A DNA stretch of 52,826 bases from Acidobacteriaceae bacterium (GCA_025356095.1 JANXUR010000070.1:1-52826); one strand, 5' to 3'; numbered from the stretch's first letter, positions 32,813-41,180 are shown. Notes: generated by a model not told the origin, from the letters alone. Program-made: numbers and translations.

Positions 32813-34555
32813 ATGTCGGGAGGTGACGGCTTGTCTGTAGTTCAACCTTCCCGCGCCCCTGGCGCCGTCGAAACTGGAACGCTCTCGTTTCGCGAGATTC
32901 CCCACACCTCTCGCCTATTCCTCGATTATCTTTACGACTTTGCGAAAGTGGAAAAGTGGTATGCGCGCGCACCATTTGCACGCGACTGGAAGGCTGCGCG
33001 AGCGGCGATTTCTGCGGCGGCGTATCCTGCGGGGCGTCGGGCGCGGATTGCGGACGTCTTGGAGCGGCAGAATCGCGAGTTTGGGGCCGGAGCCGGAGCT
33101 GGACTTGGCGCGGGAGTGAGTGCAAGCAGTAACACGTTGGCGAATTTGGGGCGTTTTCGTGCGGGTTCGCACGTGGTGGTTACAGGGCAGCAAGTGGGGT
33201 TGTTTGGCGGACCGCTGTATTGCCTGCTCAAGGCGTTGACGGCGGTGAAGCTGGCGGCAGAGGCGACGGCTGCGGGGGTGGACACCGTCCCTATTTTTTG
33301 GCTGGCAGCGGAGGACCACGATCTGGCGGAAGTGAATCACACGTATTTGGCCAGCGCAGTGGGGCCGGGCCGCATTGAGGTTGGGTCGAAGGGTCAGCCC
33401 GATGCGCCGGTGGGCAGCATTGTGTTTGGCGGAGAGATAGAGCGCGCGGTGGCGGAGGCGGCGGAAGCGCTGCATGGCTACTCGGCGGGCGGGCCGAATG
33501 TTGCCGAGGATGAGATTCTTGCCGCGTTGCGCGCGTGCTATGCGCCGGGCGAGACCTTTGCCAGCGCCTACGGCAAGCTGTGGACGAAGCTCACCGGGCA
33601 CTGGGGACTAATTATTCTGGATGCCAGCGACCCAGAGCTAGATCGGGTGGCGCAGCCATTGTATGTGCAGGCGGTAGAACGGGCAAGCGAGATCAACGAG
33701 GCGCTACTGGCACGCGGCAAAGAACTGGAGCGGGCGGGCTACCATGCGCAGGTGAAGGTTACGGCTACTTCTACGCCGCTATTTTCCATGCGCGCTGGGG
33801 TGCGGCTGGTGATTCACCGTTCGCATCCGCATAGCGGGGAGCCGGCATTTACGGCGGGCGAGCAGTGGTTTACTCCGGCGGAGTTGCGGCATTTGGCGGA
33901 CCATTCGCCGGAAATGCTAAGCCCGAACGCGCTGTTTCGTCCGGTGGTGCAGGATTATTTATTGCCGACGCTGGCGTATGTGGGCGGCGGGGCGGAGATT
34001 GCATATTTCGCCCAGAGTGCTGTGATATTCGACGCACTGCTGGGACGGCGGACGATGGTGCTGCCGAGGATTTCCGCGACGCTGATTGAGGCTAAGGCTG
34101 CGAAGCTACTGGATCGCTATGCCGTTGGGCTGCCCGACTTGCTCGTTGGTTCCGGTGTGCTGGCGCAGGAACTGGCGAAACGAGAGTTGCCCGGGAAATT
34201 GCAGGATGCTTTTGCGGCAGTTGAGGCGGCGGCACGGCTGGCGTCGCAGGAATTGCATGCCCAGTTGCAGCAACTTGATGCGACGCTGACTGGTGCGGCG
34301 CAGACGGCCTCGTGGAAGATGGCGTATCAATTGAACAAGCTTCGCGAGCGCGCCGCGCGGGCCGAGTTGCGCAGGAATGAAGTGCTGGAGCGTCAGGCAA
34401 AGCTTCTGGCGGGCAATCTGTATCCATTTGGAGGATTGCAGGAGCGCACACTGAGCGGAGTGGAGTTTGTGGCGCGCCACGGATTTGACTGGCTGGAGGA
34501 ACTCACCTCGGCTCTGAGTGTGGATACGCCTGATCATCAGATAGTGCGGGTGTAG
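32813..34555 (+). CDS. bshC: bacillithiol biosynthesis cysteine-adding enzyme BshC
   Basis: Protein of 580 residues from the ATG at 32813 (a GTG at 32741 would add 24). The BshC pattern is clear: SFREIPHTSRLFLDYLYDF at the start, HVVVTGQQVGLFGGPLY in the first Rossmann-like domain, TVPIFWLAAEDHDLAEVNH, FRPVVQDYLLPTLAYVGG and GGAEIAYFAQ, and the coiled-coil and final GGLQERTLSGVEF. BshC adds cysteine to GlcN-malate to make bacillithiol, the thiol cofactor of Firmicutes, Bacteroidota and others. Usual length is near 540. The two Gly/Ala-rich insertions (AGAGAGLGAGV) look like linker expansions. The next gene starts 17 nt later. Confidence 0.92.
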   Translation: MSGGDGLSVVQPSRAPGAVETGTLSFREIPHTSRLFLDYLYDFAKVEKWYARAPFARDWKAARAAISAAAYPAGRRARIADVLERQNREFGAGAGAGLGAGVSASSNTLANLGRFRAGSHVVVTGQQVGLFGGPLYCLLKALTAVKLAAEATAAGVDTVPIFWLAAEDHDLAEVNHTYLASAVGPGRIEVGSKGQPDAPVGSIVFGGEIERAVAEAAEALHGYSAGGPNVAEDEILAALRACYAPGETFASAYGKLWTKLTGHWGLIILDASDPELDRVAQPLYVQAVERASEINEALLARGKELERAGYHAQVKVTATSTPLFSMRAGVRLVIHRSHPHSGEPAFTAGEQWFTPAELRHLADHSPEMLSPNALFRPVVQDYLLPTLAYVGGGAEIAYFAQSAVIFDALLGRRTMVLPRISATLIEAKAAKLLDRYAVGLPDLLVGSGVLAQELAKRELPGKLQDAFAAVEAAARLASQELHAQLQQLDATLTGAAQTASWKMAYQLNKLRERAARAELRRNEVLERQAKLLAGNLYPFGGLQERTLSGVEFVARHGFDWLEELTSALSVDTPDHQIVRV

Positions 34556-34572
34556 AACTGCCCAAATACCTC

Positions 34573-35478
34573 ATGAAAATTGCTTTTGTCACTTGCAATA
34601 AATTAGCGGGGGTTACGCCCGATGATTCCATTGGGCTTGATGCTCTAGTCTGCGCGGGCTTCCCCGTGAGCGCCTTCGCATGGGACGCCCCCGGCATTAT
34701 GTGGGAGGCGTTTGATGCAGTGATTTTGCGTTCCACATGGGACTACCACCTGCGTCCCCAGGAGTTTGCCGCATGGCTGGCAGAGATGGAGGTGCGAAAG
34801 GTTCGTTTGTGGAATCCGGCAGCGATGGTGCGCGCCAACATGGATAAGCGCTATTTGCATGCACTTTCGCAGCAAGGAATTCCTGTGATACCTACGATCT
34901 GGCTGGAACTCGCAGAGCGTATGGATCTGGCGGAGTTGCTGTCGGCGCGAGGCTGGGAGCAGGCGGTGGTGAAGCCGACGATCTCTGGCAGTGCGACGGG
35001 CACGTGGGTGGCTTCCTTGGGCTGTTCGCGGAGCGAAGCCGAGGTGGCCCAGCGCACGCTCGATGCGCAACTGGAGCGCACTGGAGTGATGATTCAACCA
35101 TTCGTGAAAGAAGTGCAGACCCGTGGAGAGTGGTCACTCATATTCTTTGACCGGCAGTATAGCCATGCGGTGCTAAAGCGCGCCAAGGTGGGTGACTTTC
35201 GGGTGCAGAGTGAATTCGGCGGATACTTTGAAGATGAAACACCAAGAGCGGCGGTGATAGCGGCGGCCGAGCGTGTGCTTGCCCAAGTGTCGGGCCCCAT
35301 GCTCTATGCGCGCGTGGATGGCGTTGAAGTGAATGGCGAGTTTCGTTTGATGGAGCTGGAGTTGATTGAGCCGGATTTGTTTTTTCGCGCTCATTCCCAA
35401 GCACCACGGCGTTTTGCGGATGCATTGGTTAAGCTTTCGGGCCATGGTGCGAGTTGGCCGGCTTCAGTCTTGCCGTAG
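34573..35478 (+). CDS. ATP-grasp-domain ligase of unknown substrate
   Basis: Protein of 301 residues with an ATP-grasp fold like the glutathione synthetase/RimK group. The N-terminus IAFVTCNKLAGVTPDDSIG resembles the pre-ATP-grasp domain; AVVKPTISGSATGTWV is the ATP-binding lysine and glycine-rich loop; MIQPFVKEVQTRGEWSLIFF is the strand pair; and LYARVDGVEVNGEFRLMELELIEPDLFF holds the metal-binding Glu/Asp/Asn positions. It would join an acid and an amine using ATP. It begins 17 nt after bshC on the same strand, so a role with bacillithiol or another thiol peptide is possible but unproven. Homologues are often labelled only as ATP-grasp proteins. Confidence 0.72.
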   Translation: MKIAFVTCNKLAGVTPDDSIGLDALVCAGFPVSAFAWDAPGIMWEAFDAVILRSTWDYHLRPQEFAAWLAEMEVRKVRLWNPAAMVRANMDKRYLHALSQQGIPVIPTIWLELAERMDLAELLSARGWEQAVVKPTISGSATGTWVASLGCSRSEAEVAQRTLDAQLERTGVMIQPFVKEVQTRGEWSLIFFDRQYSHAVLKRAKVGDFRVQSEFGGYFEDETPRAAVIAAAERVLAQVSGPMLYARVDGVEVNGEFRLMELELIEPDLFFRAHSQAPRRFADALVKLSGHGASWPASVLP

Positions 35479-35500
35479 AAGTGCGGGTTGCCGCCATGTT

Positions 35501-36214
35501 TCAGAAATTGTGTGTTTCCAGCCAACCTTCCAGTTGCAGCAAGCTCTCAATGCGGGGATAACTGGTGTCGCGATAGACGCCGGCTGCGTCCATGATGACT
35601 GCCTTCATGCCGACGGCGGTCGCTCCTTGATAGTCCACTGAATAAATATCGCCGACATAGAGGCTTTCTTCCGCGGGGCAACCCATGCGCTCCAGGGCTA
35701 TCTGGAAGATGCGCGGGTCGGGCTTTTCCATGCCAGTAAGGCCGGAGTCGGTGAAGTTGAGAAAGCAGTCGGCGAGGCCGCACTGGCGAAGCATGGCTTC
35801 AATGTGGCCGTCGGCGTTGGAGATGACGCCGAGTTTGTAGCGCTCGCCGAGGCGCTGCAGCACCGCCAAGGTGCCAATGGGAGGCTTGTTCCAGTGCGCT
35901 GACTGACGGACGAGGTGGGTGAGTTCATCGCGCAGGGCGAGATTGGCGAGCGCTTCCGGGGAATCGCCCTCTGTGGGCAAGCCCAGCGCGGCTAGCAGAT
36001 GGTCATAGTACATCTGCCAGAAGCTGCGGTCGGGGGCATGGAGAGCCGACTGGGAATGCTCCTGGTCGAGAATCGGTTTGGTGGCGCGCAGGGTATCTTT
36101 CCACAACTCTTCTGAGGGGAAAATGCCACGGCGGTGCAGGGGCGCGAGAATGGCCGGGAAATCGGCAAAGCAAAGCGTCTGGCCTACATCGAAAAATATG
36201 GCAGAGAGTGGCAT
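35501..36214 (-). CDS. HAD-superfamily hydrolase (subfamily IA-like)
   Basis: Protein of 237 residues. Motif I is IFFDVGQTLCFADF near residues 6-19 (the second Asp of D-x-D-x-T is Gly here, Gln following), motif II LGVISNADGHIEAM, motif III Lys in TGMEKPDPRIFQIAL and motif IV VGDIYSVDYQGATAVG. Missing the second motif-I Asp (D-V-G instead of D-x-D) is a real oddity, shared with several HAD-like groups that act as dehalogenases or phosphatases of divergent type. The cap is C1-helical. The substrate is unknown. It converges on the ATP-grasp gene; the two stops are 23 nt apart. Confidence 0.8.
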   Translation of the reverse strand: MPLSAIFFDVGQTLCFADFPAILAPLHRRGIFPSEELWKDTLRATKPILDQEHSQSALHAPDRSFWQMYYDHLLAALGLPTEGDSPEALANLALRDELTHLVRQSAHWNKPPIGTLAVLQRLGERYKLGVISNADGHIEAMLRQCGLADCFLNFTDSGLTGMEKPDPRIFQIALERMGCPAEESLYVGDIYSVDYQGATAVGMKAVIMDAAGVYRDTSYPRIESLLQLEGWLETHNF

Positions 36215-36293
36215 GGAGAAAGTTTACAGGCACGGGGGTCGGCATTTGTGAAATCTACGCGGTTTTTGCGCCACGTTAGAGTATGCTTTTCGC

Positions 36294-36626
36294 ATGGGCA
36301 AGAGTGAAAAGGCGCACGCAAAGGCGAAGGCGATTGGGTTTGAAGTGCTGTGTCCGTGCTGTTCGGCGATGTTGCGGGTGGATCCGGTGATGCAGTTGGT
36401 GATTTCGCACACGCCTCCGCCGGAGAAGAAGACGTTTGCTGACATGGACGACGCGGCGCGCGCGATGCATGAGCGTGAGCAGCGTCGTGACGATGTGTTT
36501 GCGCAGTCGGTGGCGGCGCAGAAGAATGCGGCAGACCTGATGGACAAGAAGTTTGCGGAGGCGATGCGCAAGGCCAAGGAGTCGCCCGACACCGGACGGC
36601 CGCTGCGGGGCTTTGATTTTGAGTAG
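36294..36626 (+). CDS. small conserved Cys-containing protein of unknown function
   Basis: Protein of 110 residues. Residues 17-25 contain FEVLCPCCSAMLRVDP, a C-x-C-C cluster in a context like a half zinc-ribbon. The remainder is a charged, probably helical stretch (FADMDDAARAMHEREQRRDD to KKFAEAMRKAKESP) ending in GRPLRGFDFE. I recall similar proteins in Acidobacteriota annotated only as hypothetical; this is from memory. The ATG at 36294 is preceded by no strong ribosome binding site. It stands alone between a HAD gene and a membrane-protein gene on the other strand. Confidence 0.7.
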   Translation: MGKSEKAHAKAKAIGFEVLCPCCSAMLRVDPVMQLVISHTPPPEKKTFADMDDAARAMHEREQRRDDVFAQSVAAQKNAADLMDKKFAEAMRKAKESPDTGRPLRGFDFE

Positions 36627-36686
36627 GGGCAGAGGTTAGCCGGTCGTTGCCAGCGCTCAGTTGGCAGTGGTTCGCAGAAACGCCTT

Positions 36687-37115
36687 CTAGCCTGCGAGAT
36701 TCACCATCATGGCGAGTGCCAGCAGGGGTCGCAGGCTCCACGCCACGGTGCGCAACCAGTTGGTGCTGACGAGCTTGGCTACATTTTTCTGTGACGGCGT
36801 GTGGCTCAATGCTTCATGCAGTGGCACTTGCACCAAGAAGGTAGTAGCCCAGACAAATGCCACGAGCGCAAGGCCCGTGTATGGCATCCACAGAGAGAGT
36901 GGCGGGGCAGGACGCAGCGTGAGCCAAGCCGCAAGTGCCAGTTCGACCATCATCAAGGGGGCTACAAGCGGTGTAATGCGGCGCGTGTGCTCCCGTTCGT
37001 AATCGGTGAAATTGCTTTTAACGGCGGCCATCAGCGGGTAGTGCAGCAGTTGGACGAACCAGATGAGTCCAGTCAGCATCCATGTGGTAGCCGCGTGGAG
37101 TGTGAGTAGCATCAT
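36687..37115 (-). CDS. small four-helix membrane protein of unknown function
   Basis: Protein of 142 residues starting at one of two adjacent ATGs (37115 or 37112; a TTG at 37151 would add 12). Four hydrophobic spans can be seen: LTLHAATTWMLTGLIWFVQLL, a short loop with HYPLMAAVKSNFTDYEREHT, VAPLMMVELALAAWLTL, MPYTGLALVAFVWATTFLVQV and LRPLLALAMMVNLAG. The motif H-Y-P then Y-x-x-x-H-x-R-R-I and L-V-S-T-N-W-L-R-T are shared with a widespread bacterial membrane family I cannot name. Function unknown. Confidence 0.7.
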   Translation of the reverse strand: MMLLTLHAATTWMLTGLIWFVQLLHYPLMAAVKSNFTDYEREHTRRITPLVAPLMMVELALAAWLTLRPAPPLSLWMPYTGLALVAFVWATTFLVQVPLHEALSHTPSQKNVAKLVSTNWLRTVAWSLRPLLALAMMVNLAG

Positions 37116-37249
37116 CCCTTGCTTGGAGGTTATGTGGTTCGAGCGTAACAAGGGCGGGCGGTGCGGGCAAGCGCCAAAGCAGGCGAAGTCACAAGGATGT
37201 TTTGAACGGATGCGCAGTCCCCTTGCGCTTCGCTGTATTCTGTTAGGCC

Positions 37250-38323
37250 ATGCTAGCTACAGACGACAACTCCTCACCAATCAACCGGGGCGCACCCGCT
37301 CCTGCTGCCACCACGGGTGGCCGCTTTGAGCGGGCGGTGGAAATTATGGCTCGGCTGCGGGCGCCGGGCGGCTGTCCGTGGGACCGCGAGCAGACCTTTG
37401 ACACGATCCGCAAATACACGCTGGAAGAGACCTACGAAGTGCTGGAGGCGATTGAGCAGCGCGACTGGCAGGAGTTGCCCAGCGAGCTTGGCGACCTGCT
37501 GCTGCAAGTTTTGTTTTACGCGCAGATGGCGAATGAGGACGGCACCTTCGGCATTGACGATGTGCTTGACCGCTTGAGCGACAAACTGGTGAGGCGGCAT
37601 CCGCATGTGTTTGGCGAGGTGCAAGCCGATACGTCCGCTGAGGTGTTGCGCAACTGGGAAGCGATTAAGGCGAAGGAGAAACTCGCCAAGGCCTCAACTG
37701 GCGCGCCGGAGGATGATTCTGCGCGGGCCCCTGCATCGCTGCTGGCGGGCGTTTCCTCCGCGATGCCAGCGCTGATGGAAGCGCACAAGCTAAGCAGCAA
37801 AGCGGCGGGTGTAGGCTTCGACTGGCCAGAGCTGAGCGGGCTGATTGCCAAGCTACGCGAAGAGACGGCGGAACTGGAGGAGTTGCTGGTGCCGGAAGCG
37901 GGAGCAGGGGCAGGCAAGCCAACGCCAGAGATGCGCGACCGGCTGGAAGATGAGGTGGGCGATCTGCTGTTCACGGTGGCTAATATCGCCCGGCGCTTGC
38001 ATGTGGATTCCGAGATGGCTCTGCGGCGCGGCAATGGGAAGTTCCGCCGACGCTTTGGTGCCGTGGAGAGGCAGTTGCGGGCTGAGGGACTAGGCCTAGG
38101 ATCAACGCCGGGCTCGGCCTCACTAGAAGAGATGGAAGCGGCATGGCTGGTGGCGAAGGCTGCCGAACGCACGGCAGAACAAGGCGCAGAACGCACGGCA
38201 GAACGCACGGCAGAACGCACCGCAGAACAAGGCGCTAAACAAGGCGCTAAACAAGGCGCTGAACAAGGCGCAGAACAAGTCGCGGCGGATGCTCGGAAAG
38301 CGAACGGGGAGACAACGCGGTGA
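37250..38323 (+). CDS. mazG: MazG nucleoside triphosphate pyrophosphohydrolase
   Basis: Protein of 357 residues. Tandem MazG domains: the first has RLRAPGGCPWDREQTFDTI, YTLEETYEVLEAI and SELGDLLLQVLF with the E-E-x-x-E and E-x-x-D metal sites; the second has FDWPELSGLIAKLREETAEL and EDEVGDLLFTVANIAR. MazG cleaves (d)NTPs to monophosphates and pyrophosphate and can limit (p)ppGpp. The N-terminal 24 residues are unstructured. The last 45 residues are ten 4-residue repeats (38165-38284), unlike any MazG I know. Its stop overlaps the next gene (GTGA), the start of a mazG-GNAT-menC operon. Confidence 0.93.
   Translation: MLATDDNSSPINRGAPAPAATTGGRFERAVEIMARLRAPGGCPWDREQTFDTIRKYTLEETYEVLEAIEQRDWQELPSELGDLLLQVLFYAQMANEDGTFGIDDVLDRLSDKLVRRHPHVFGEVQADTSAEVLRNWEAIKAKEKLAKASTGAPEDDSARAPASLLAGVSSAMPALMEAHKLSSKAAGVGFDWPELSGLIAKLREETAELEELLVPEAGAGAGKPTPEMRDRLEDEVGDLLFTVANIARRLHVDSEMALRRGNGKFRRRFGAVERQLRAEGLGLGSTPGSASLEEMEAAWLVAKAAERTAEQGAERTAERTAERTAEQGAKQGAKQGAEQGAEQVAADARKANGETTR
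38165..38284. repeat. 12-bp in-frame tandem repeat in the mazG tail, ten units
   Basis: Ten consecutive units of the GAACGCACGGCA or GAACAAGGCGCT type, each encoding E-R-T-A, E-Q-G-A, K-Q-G-A or E-Q-V-A. The unit is a multiple of three, so contraction or expansion leaves the downstream stop in frame. Confidence 0.95.
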
Positions 38324-39126
38324 GCGACTTCAGCATGGTGTTGCGCAAATGCACTGGCTTGGCCGAGTTCGAGCAGTGCATGGACTTGCAGCGCAAGATT
38401 TGGGGCTTTGAGGAAGTGGAACTGATTCCGCTGCGCATGTTCGTGGTGGCCGACAAGATTGGCGGGCAGGTGCTGGGGGCGTTTGACGCGAACGGAGCAG
38501 GCGAGGCGGGTACCTCTGGGAAGATGGCAGGATTTCTGCTAGCGGTGCCGGGAGTAAGAGGTGGCCGCCCGTATCTACATTCGCACATGATGGGTGTGCT
38601 GCCGGAGTATCGCGACCTTGGTCTGGGACGTAGGCTAAAGCTCTTGCAACGGGAAGAAGCGTTGCTTCGCGATATCGAGTTGGTGGAATGGACTTTCGAC
38701 CCTCTCGAAATTAAGAACGCGTTTTTGAATATCGAGCGGCTGGGCGCGATTGTGCGGCGATACACCATCAATCAATATGGGATTACGCGCTCGCACCTGC
38801 ATGGCGGCTTGCCCACGGATCGCCTGGTAGCGGAATGGTGGCTGAAGTCGAACAGGGTGGAGATGCTGATGGCAACGAACGTACTGCCGCCGGGTCAGAC
38901 GCCGCAGGTGGGCACGCAAATCGTTGTGCCAGCAGAGATTTCTGCATGGAAGGCGGTTGAGGCAACCCGCGACCGCGCGGCGGAGTTGCAGGCCGAAAAT
39001 CGCGAGGCGTTTTTGGCGGCATTTGCAAATGGCGAAGCGGTACTGGGTTACAAGCGCCTCGAAGACGGTTCGGGCGTCTTCCAGTTGGGCGAGTGGGATG
39101 AAGATTGGTCGTACGCGGGCGAATAA
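38320..39126 (+). CDS. GNAT-family acetyltransferase (COG3375-like)
   Basis: Protein of 268 residues from a GTG whose bases overlap the mazG stop. The N-terminal half is a GNAT fold: LRKCTGLAEFEQCMDLQRKIWG, VPGVRGGRPYLHSHMMGVLPEYRDLGLGRRLKLLQ, which contains the acetyl-CoA loop (R-D-L-G-L-G-R-R), and ITRSHLHGGLPTDRLVAEWWL. It resembles COG3375 predicted acetyltransferases, which are often adjacent to menC/N-acylamino-acid racemase genes; the next gene is menC-like, which supports this. The substrate is unknown, perhaps an amino acid in the N-acylamino-acid pathway. Confidence 0.8.
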   Translation: MSDFSMVLRKCTGLAEFEQCMDLQRKIWGFEEVELIPLRMFVVADKIGGQVLGAFDANGAGEAGTSGKMAGFLLAVPGVRGGRPYLHSHMMGVLPEYRDLGLGRRLKLLQREEALLRDIELVEWTFDPLEIKNAFLNIERLGAIVRRYTINQYGITRSHLHGGLPTDRLVAEWWLKSNRVEMLMATNVLPPGQTPQVGTQIVVPAEISAWKAVEATRDRAAELQAENREAFLAAFANGEAVLGYKRLEDGSGVFQLGEWDEDWSYAGE

Positions 39127-39178
39127 TGCCGCTAGCCACGCGGGCCATGCGGGCCATGAACAAGAGGAGCATAGGAAG

Positions 39179-40285
39179 ATGAAGGTGGAAGCGGTTACTC
39201 TGCGCGAGATTCAGATGCCACTGGTGCATCCATTTGAGACCAGCTTTGAGCGCACCACGCAGCGCCGCATTCTGCTGGTGACCGTGCACTGTGAGGGCGC
39301 GGAAGGCTGGGGCGAGTGTGTGGCAGGCGAAGGGCCGTTCTATCTGGAAGAGTGGATTGACGGTGCGTGGAGCGTGAGCAAGCAGTTTCTGATTCCAGCG
39401 ATCTTGGGCAAGACGCTGAATGCTGGCAGTGACTTTCCGGCGCTGGTGGCGAAGGTGCGGGGCAATCGTATGGCCAAGGCGGGCCTGGAAAATGCTTTGT
39501 GGGATGCCGAGGCCAAAGCCAAGAGTCTTCCGCTATGGAAACTGCTGGGCGGCACGCGGCAACAGATTGTCTGCGGGGTTTCGATTGGCATTCAGGAAAC
39601 GCCGGAGAAACTGCTGGAGAAGATCGAGACCGAAGTGGCTGCGGGATATCAGCGCATCAAGATCAAGGTGAAGCCGGGTTGGGATGTAAAGGTACTGGAA
39701 AAAATTCGCGCCCGCTGGCCCAGCATTTTGCTTTCGGTGGATGCGAACTCTGCCTACGGGCTTGACGACTTTGCGCATCTGAAGAGCTTTGACTCGTTCA
39801 AGCTATTGATGATGGAGCAGCCGCTGTTTAATGACGACACTTACTATCACGCCAAGCTGCAAGCGCAGATCGCGACCAGCATTTGTCTGGATGAATCCAT
39901 CCGGCAGGCGCGGGATGCGGAGGTGGCGCTGGAGACGGGTGCTTGCCGCATCATCAATATTAAGGTAGGCCGGGTGGGCGGTTTTAGTGAGGCGATCAAG
40001 ATTCACGATGTGGCGCAACGGCACGGCGTGCCGGTGTGGTGTGGGGGGATGCTGGAGTCGGGCATAGGCAGAGTGCAGAATATTGCGCTCTCCACGCTGG
40101 CCAATTTCACCCTGCCGGGTGATGTATCGGCGTCAGCCCGCTACTGGCATGAGGATATTGTTGAGCCTGCAGTAGAGGTGAGCACACACGGTCGCATTCC
40201 GGTCAGCGACGCGGTGGATATGGGCTATCAAGTGAAGCGAGAATTCATCGAGAAGATCACAGTCCGCAAAGAGACACTGCGGTAG
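39179..40285 (+). CDS. menC: o-succinylbenzoate synthase / N-acylamino-acid racemase-like enolase-superfamily protein
   Basis: Protein of 368 residues with the MLE-subgroup enolase fold. The base Lys pair is in QRIKIKVKPGW, the metal ligands are Asp in LSVDANSAY, Glu in MMEQPL and Asp in CLDESI, and the second base Lys is in NIKVGRVGG. The N-terminal capping domain starts KVEAVTLREIQMPLVHPFETSF and carries the GWGECVAG loop. This is the Bacillus/Deinococcus-type OSB synthase, which also racemises N-acylamino acids. MenC makes o-succinylbenzoate for menaquinone. No other men gene is here, and the adjacent GNAT hints at the racemase role. AGGA precedes the ATG. Confidence 0.85.
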   Translation: MKVEAVTLREIQMPLVHPFETSFERTTQRRILLVTVHCEGAEGWGECVAGEGPFYLEEWIDGAWSVSKQFLIPAILGKTLNAGSDFPALVAKVRGNRMAKAGLENALWDAEAKAKSLPLWKLLGGTRQQIVCGVSIGIQETPEKLLEKIETEVAAGYQRIKIKVKPGWDVKVLEKIRARWPSILLSVDANSAYGLDDFAHLKSFDSFKLLMMEQPLFNDDTYYHAKLQAQIATSICLDESIRQARDAEVALETGACRIINIKVGRVGGFSEAIKIHDVAQRHGVPVWCGGMLESGIGRVQNIALSTLANFTLPGDVSASARYWHEDIVEPAVEVSTHGRIPVSDAVDMGYQVKREFIEKITVRKETLR

Positions 40286-40340
40286 GCTGAGATTGAAATC
40301 AGGGAGTAGTAAGCGAGCAAAGGTAGGCGATGGGTGCAAA

Positions 40341-40889
40341 ATGTCGAGCAACGATGGATGGGACAAGTTCCTCAAGCTGGTGCCGCCAGAGAAATTGGCC
40401 GCGCCTAAGCCTGCCCCGCGGGCGGCATCGCTTCCGCCGGAGGCGGAGGAACTCGTCGAAGTCGAGCACCTGAACACCGCGCGTCTGAATGAGGCGATTC
40501 GGCAGCGTAGCGTGGAGATGGCGAGGCTGTCGGCTGCGCAATCGCGTCCGGTGTGGGAGCCGCCAGCCCCGGCGCAAGCGTATCTTGACAGCGTGGTGGC
40601 CATGCAGAGGTGGCTGACCTACTACGGCACATTCGACGCGGTGGGGGAGCGCTTGCGGACGGCAGGACTCCCCGCATTTGCAGCCCGGTTGAAGGTAGTG
40701 AAGGCTGACCGCGCCAATGCGCTCGTGATTTGCCGCGATATGGCGACGGCCAACTGCGTACATCAGCGGGCATTGCAGCAAAAGGCCGCTGAGATGGCTC
40801 GGGACGCGGCTGACGAGATGACGAAGATGAACGCGGCTACTCAAAAGGCGTATGACGAGGGCAATAGAGCTTGGCGTCGCAATCACTAA
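40341..40889 (+). CDS. helical protein of unknown function
   Basis: Protein of 182 residues. The start MSSNDGWDKFLKLVPPEK is followed by a Pro/Ala/Glu-rich segment (residues 18-45), then a mostly helical part with LNEAIRQRSVEMARLSAAQ, AYLDSVVAMQRWLTYYG and a long charged helix AAEMARDAADEMTKMNAATQ. There is no domain I recognise and no membrane segment. A small DnaJ-type zinc-finger protein begins 33 nt after its stop with a strong ribosome binding site, so the two are probably co-transcribed. The codon use and GC content are like its neighbours. Confidence 0.65.
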   Translation: MSSNDGWDKFLKLVPPEKLAAPKPAPRAASLPPEAEELVEVEHLNTARLNEAIRQRSVEMARLSAAQSRPVWEPPAPAQAYLDSVVAMQRWLTYYGTFDAVGERLRTAGLPAFAARLKVVKADRANALVICRDMATANCVHQRALQQKAAEMARDAADEMTKMNAATQKAYDEGNRAWRRNH

Positions 40890-40922
40890 GAATGGGATGC
40901 GATAGTCCAAGGAGGAATACTC

Positions 40923-41129
40923 ATGTCATTTAACGACGATGATGCCGACAAAAAATTATGCACGGTTTGCGGCGGCGGCAAGACTGTTACCTGCAACATA
41001 TGCGGTGGGGTAGGGCAGATTGAGGACCCGCCGGGAAGCGGTGGCTACAAGACCTGTCCTAACGGGCTCAATGGGCAGATGACTTGTGCGAACTGCGGTG
41101 GATCGGGTTGGGAACCAAAGAAGAAGTAG
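40923..41129 (+). CDS. DnaJ-type zinc-finger miniprotein
   Basis: Protein of 68 residues, almost entirely a DnaJ-like Cys-rich domain without a J domain. C-x-x-C-x-G-x-G motifs are seen at LCTVCGGGK, TCNICGGVG and TCANCGGSG, and a degenerate one at TCPNGLNG, in which the second Cys is absent. Two zinc sites in DnaJ need four motifs, so at most one intact site and a partial second can form. AAGGAGGAA lies 8 nt before the ATG. Proteins of this kind assist protein folding or, in plants and bacteria, bind unfolded targets; the partner here may be the helical protein just upstream. Confidence 0.75.
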   Translation: MSFNDDDADKKLCTVCGGGKTVTCNICGGVGQIEDPPGSGGYKTCPNGLNGQMTCANCGGSGWEPKKK

Positions 41130-41180
41130 CTCCCTGCTGACGGTGGCTAGATTGGTGCCGAATGCAGGGCGCACGTTGTT

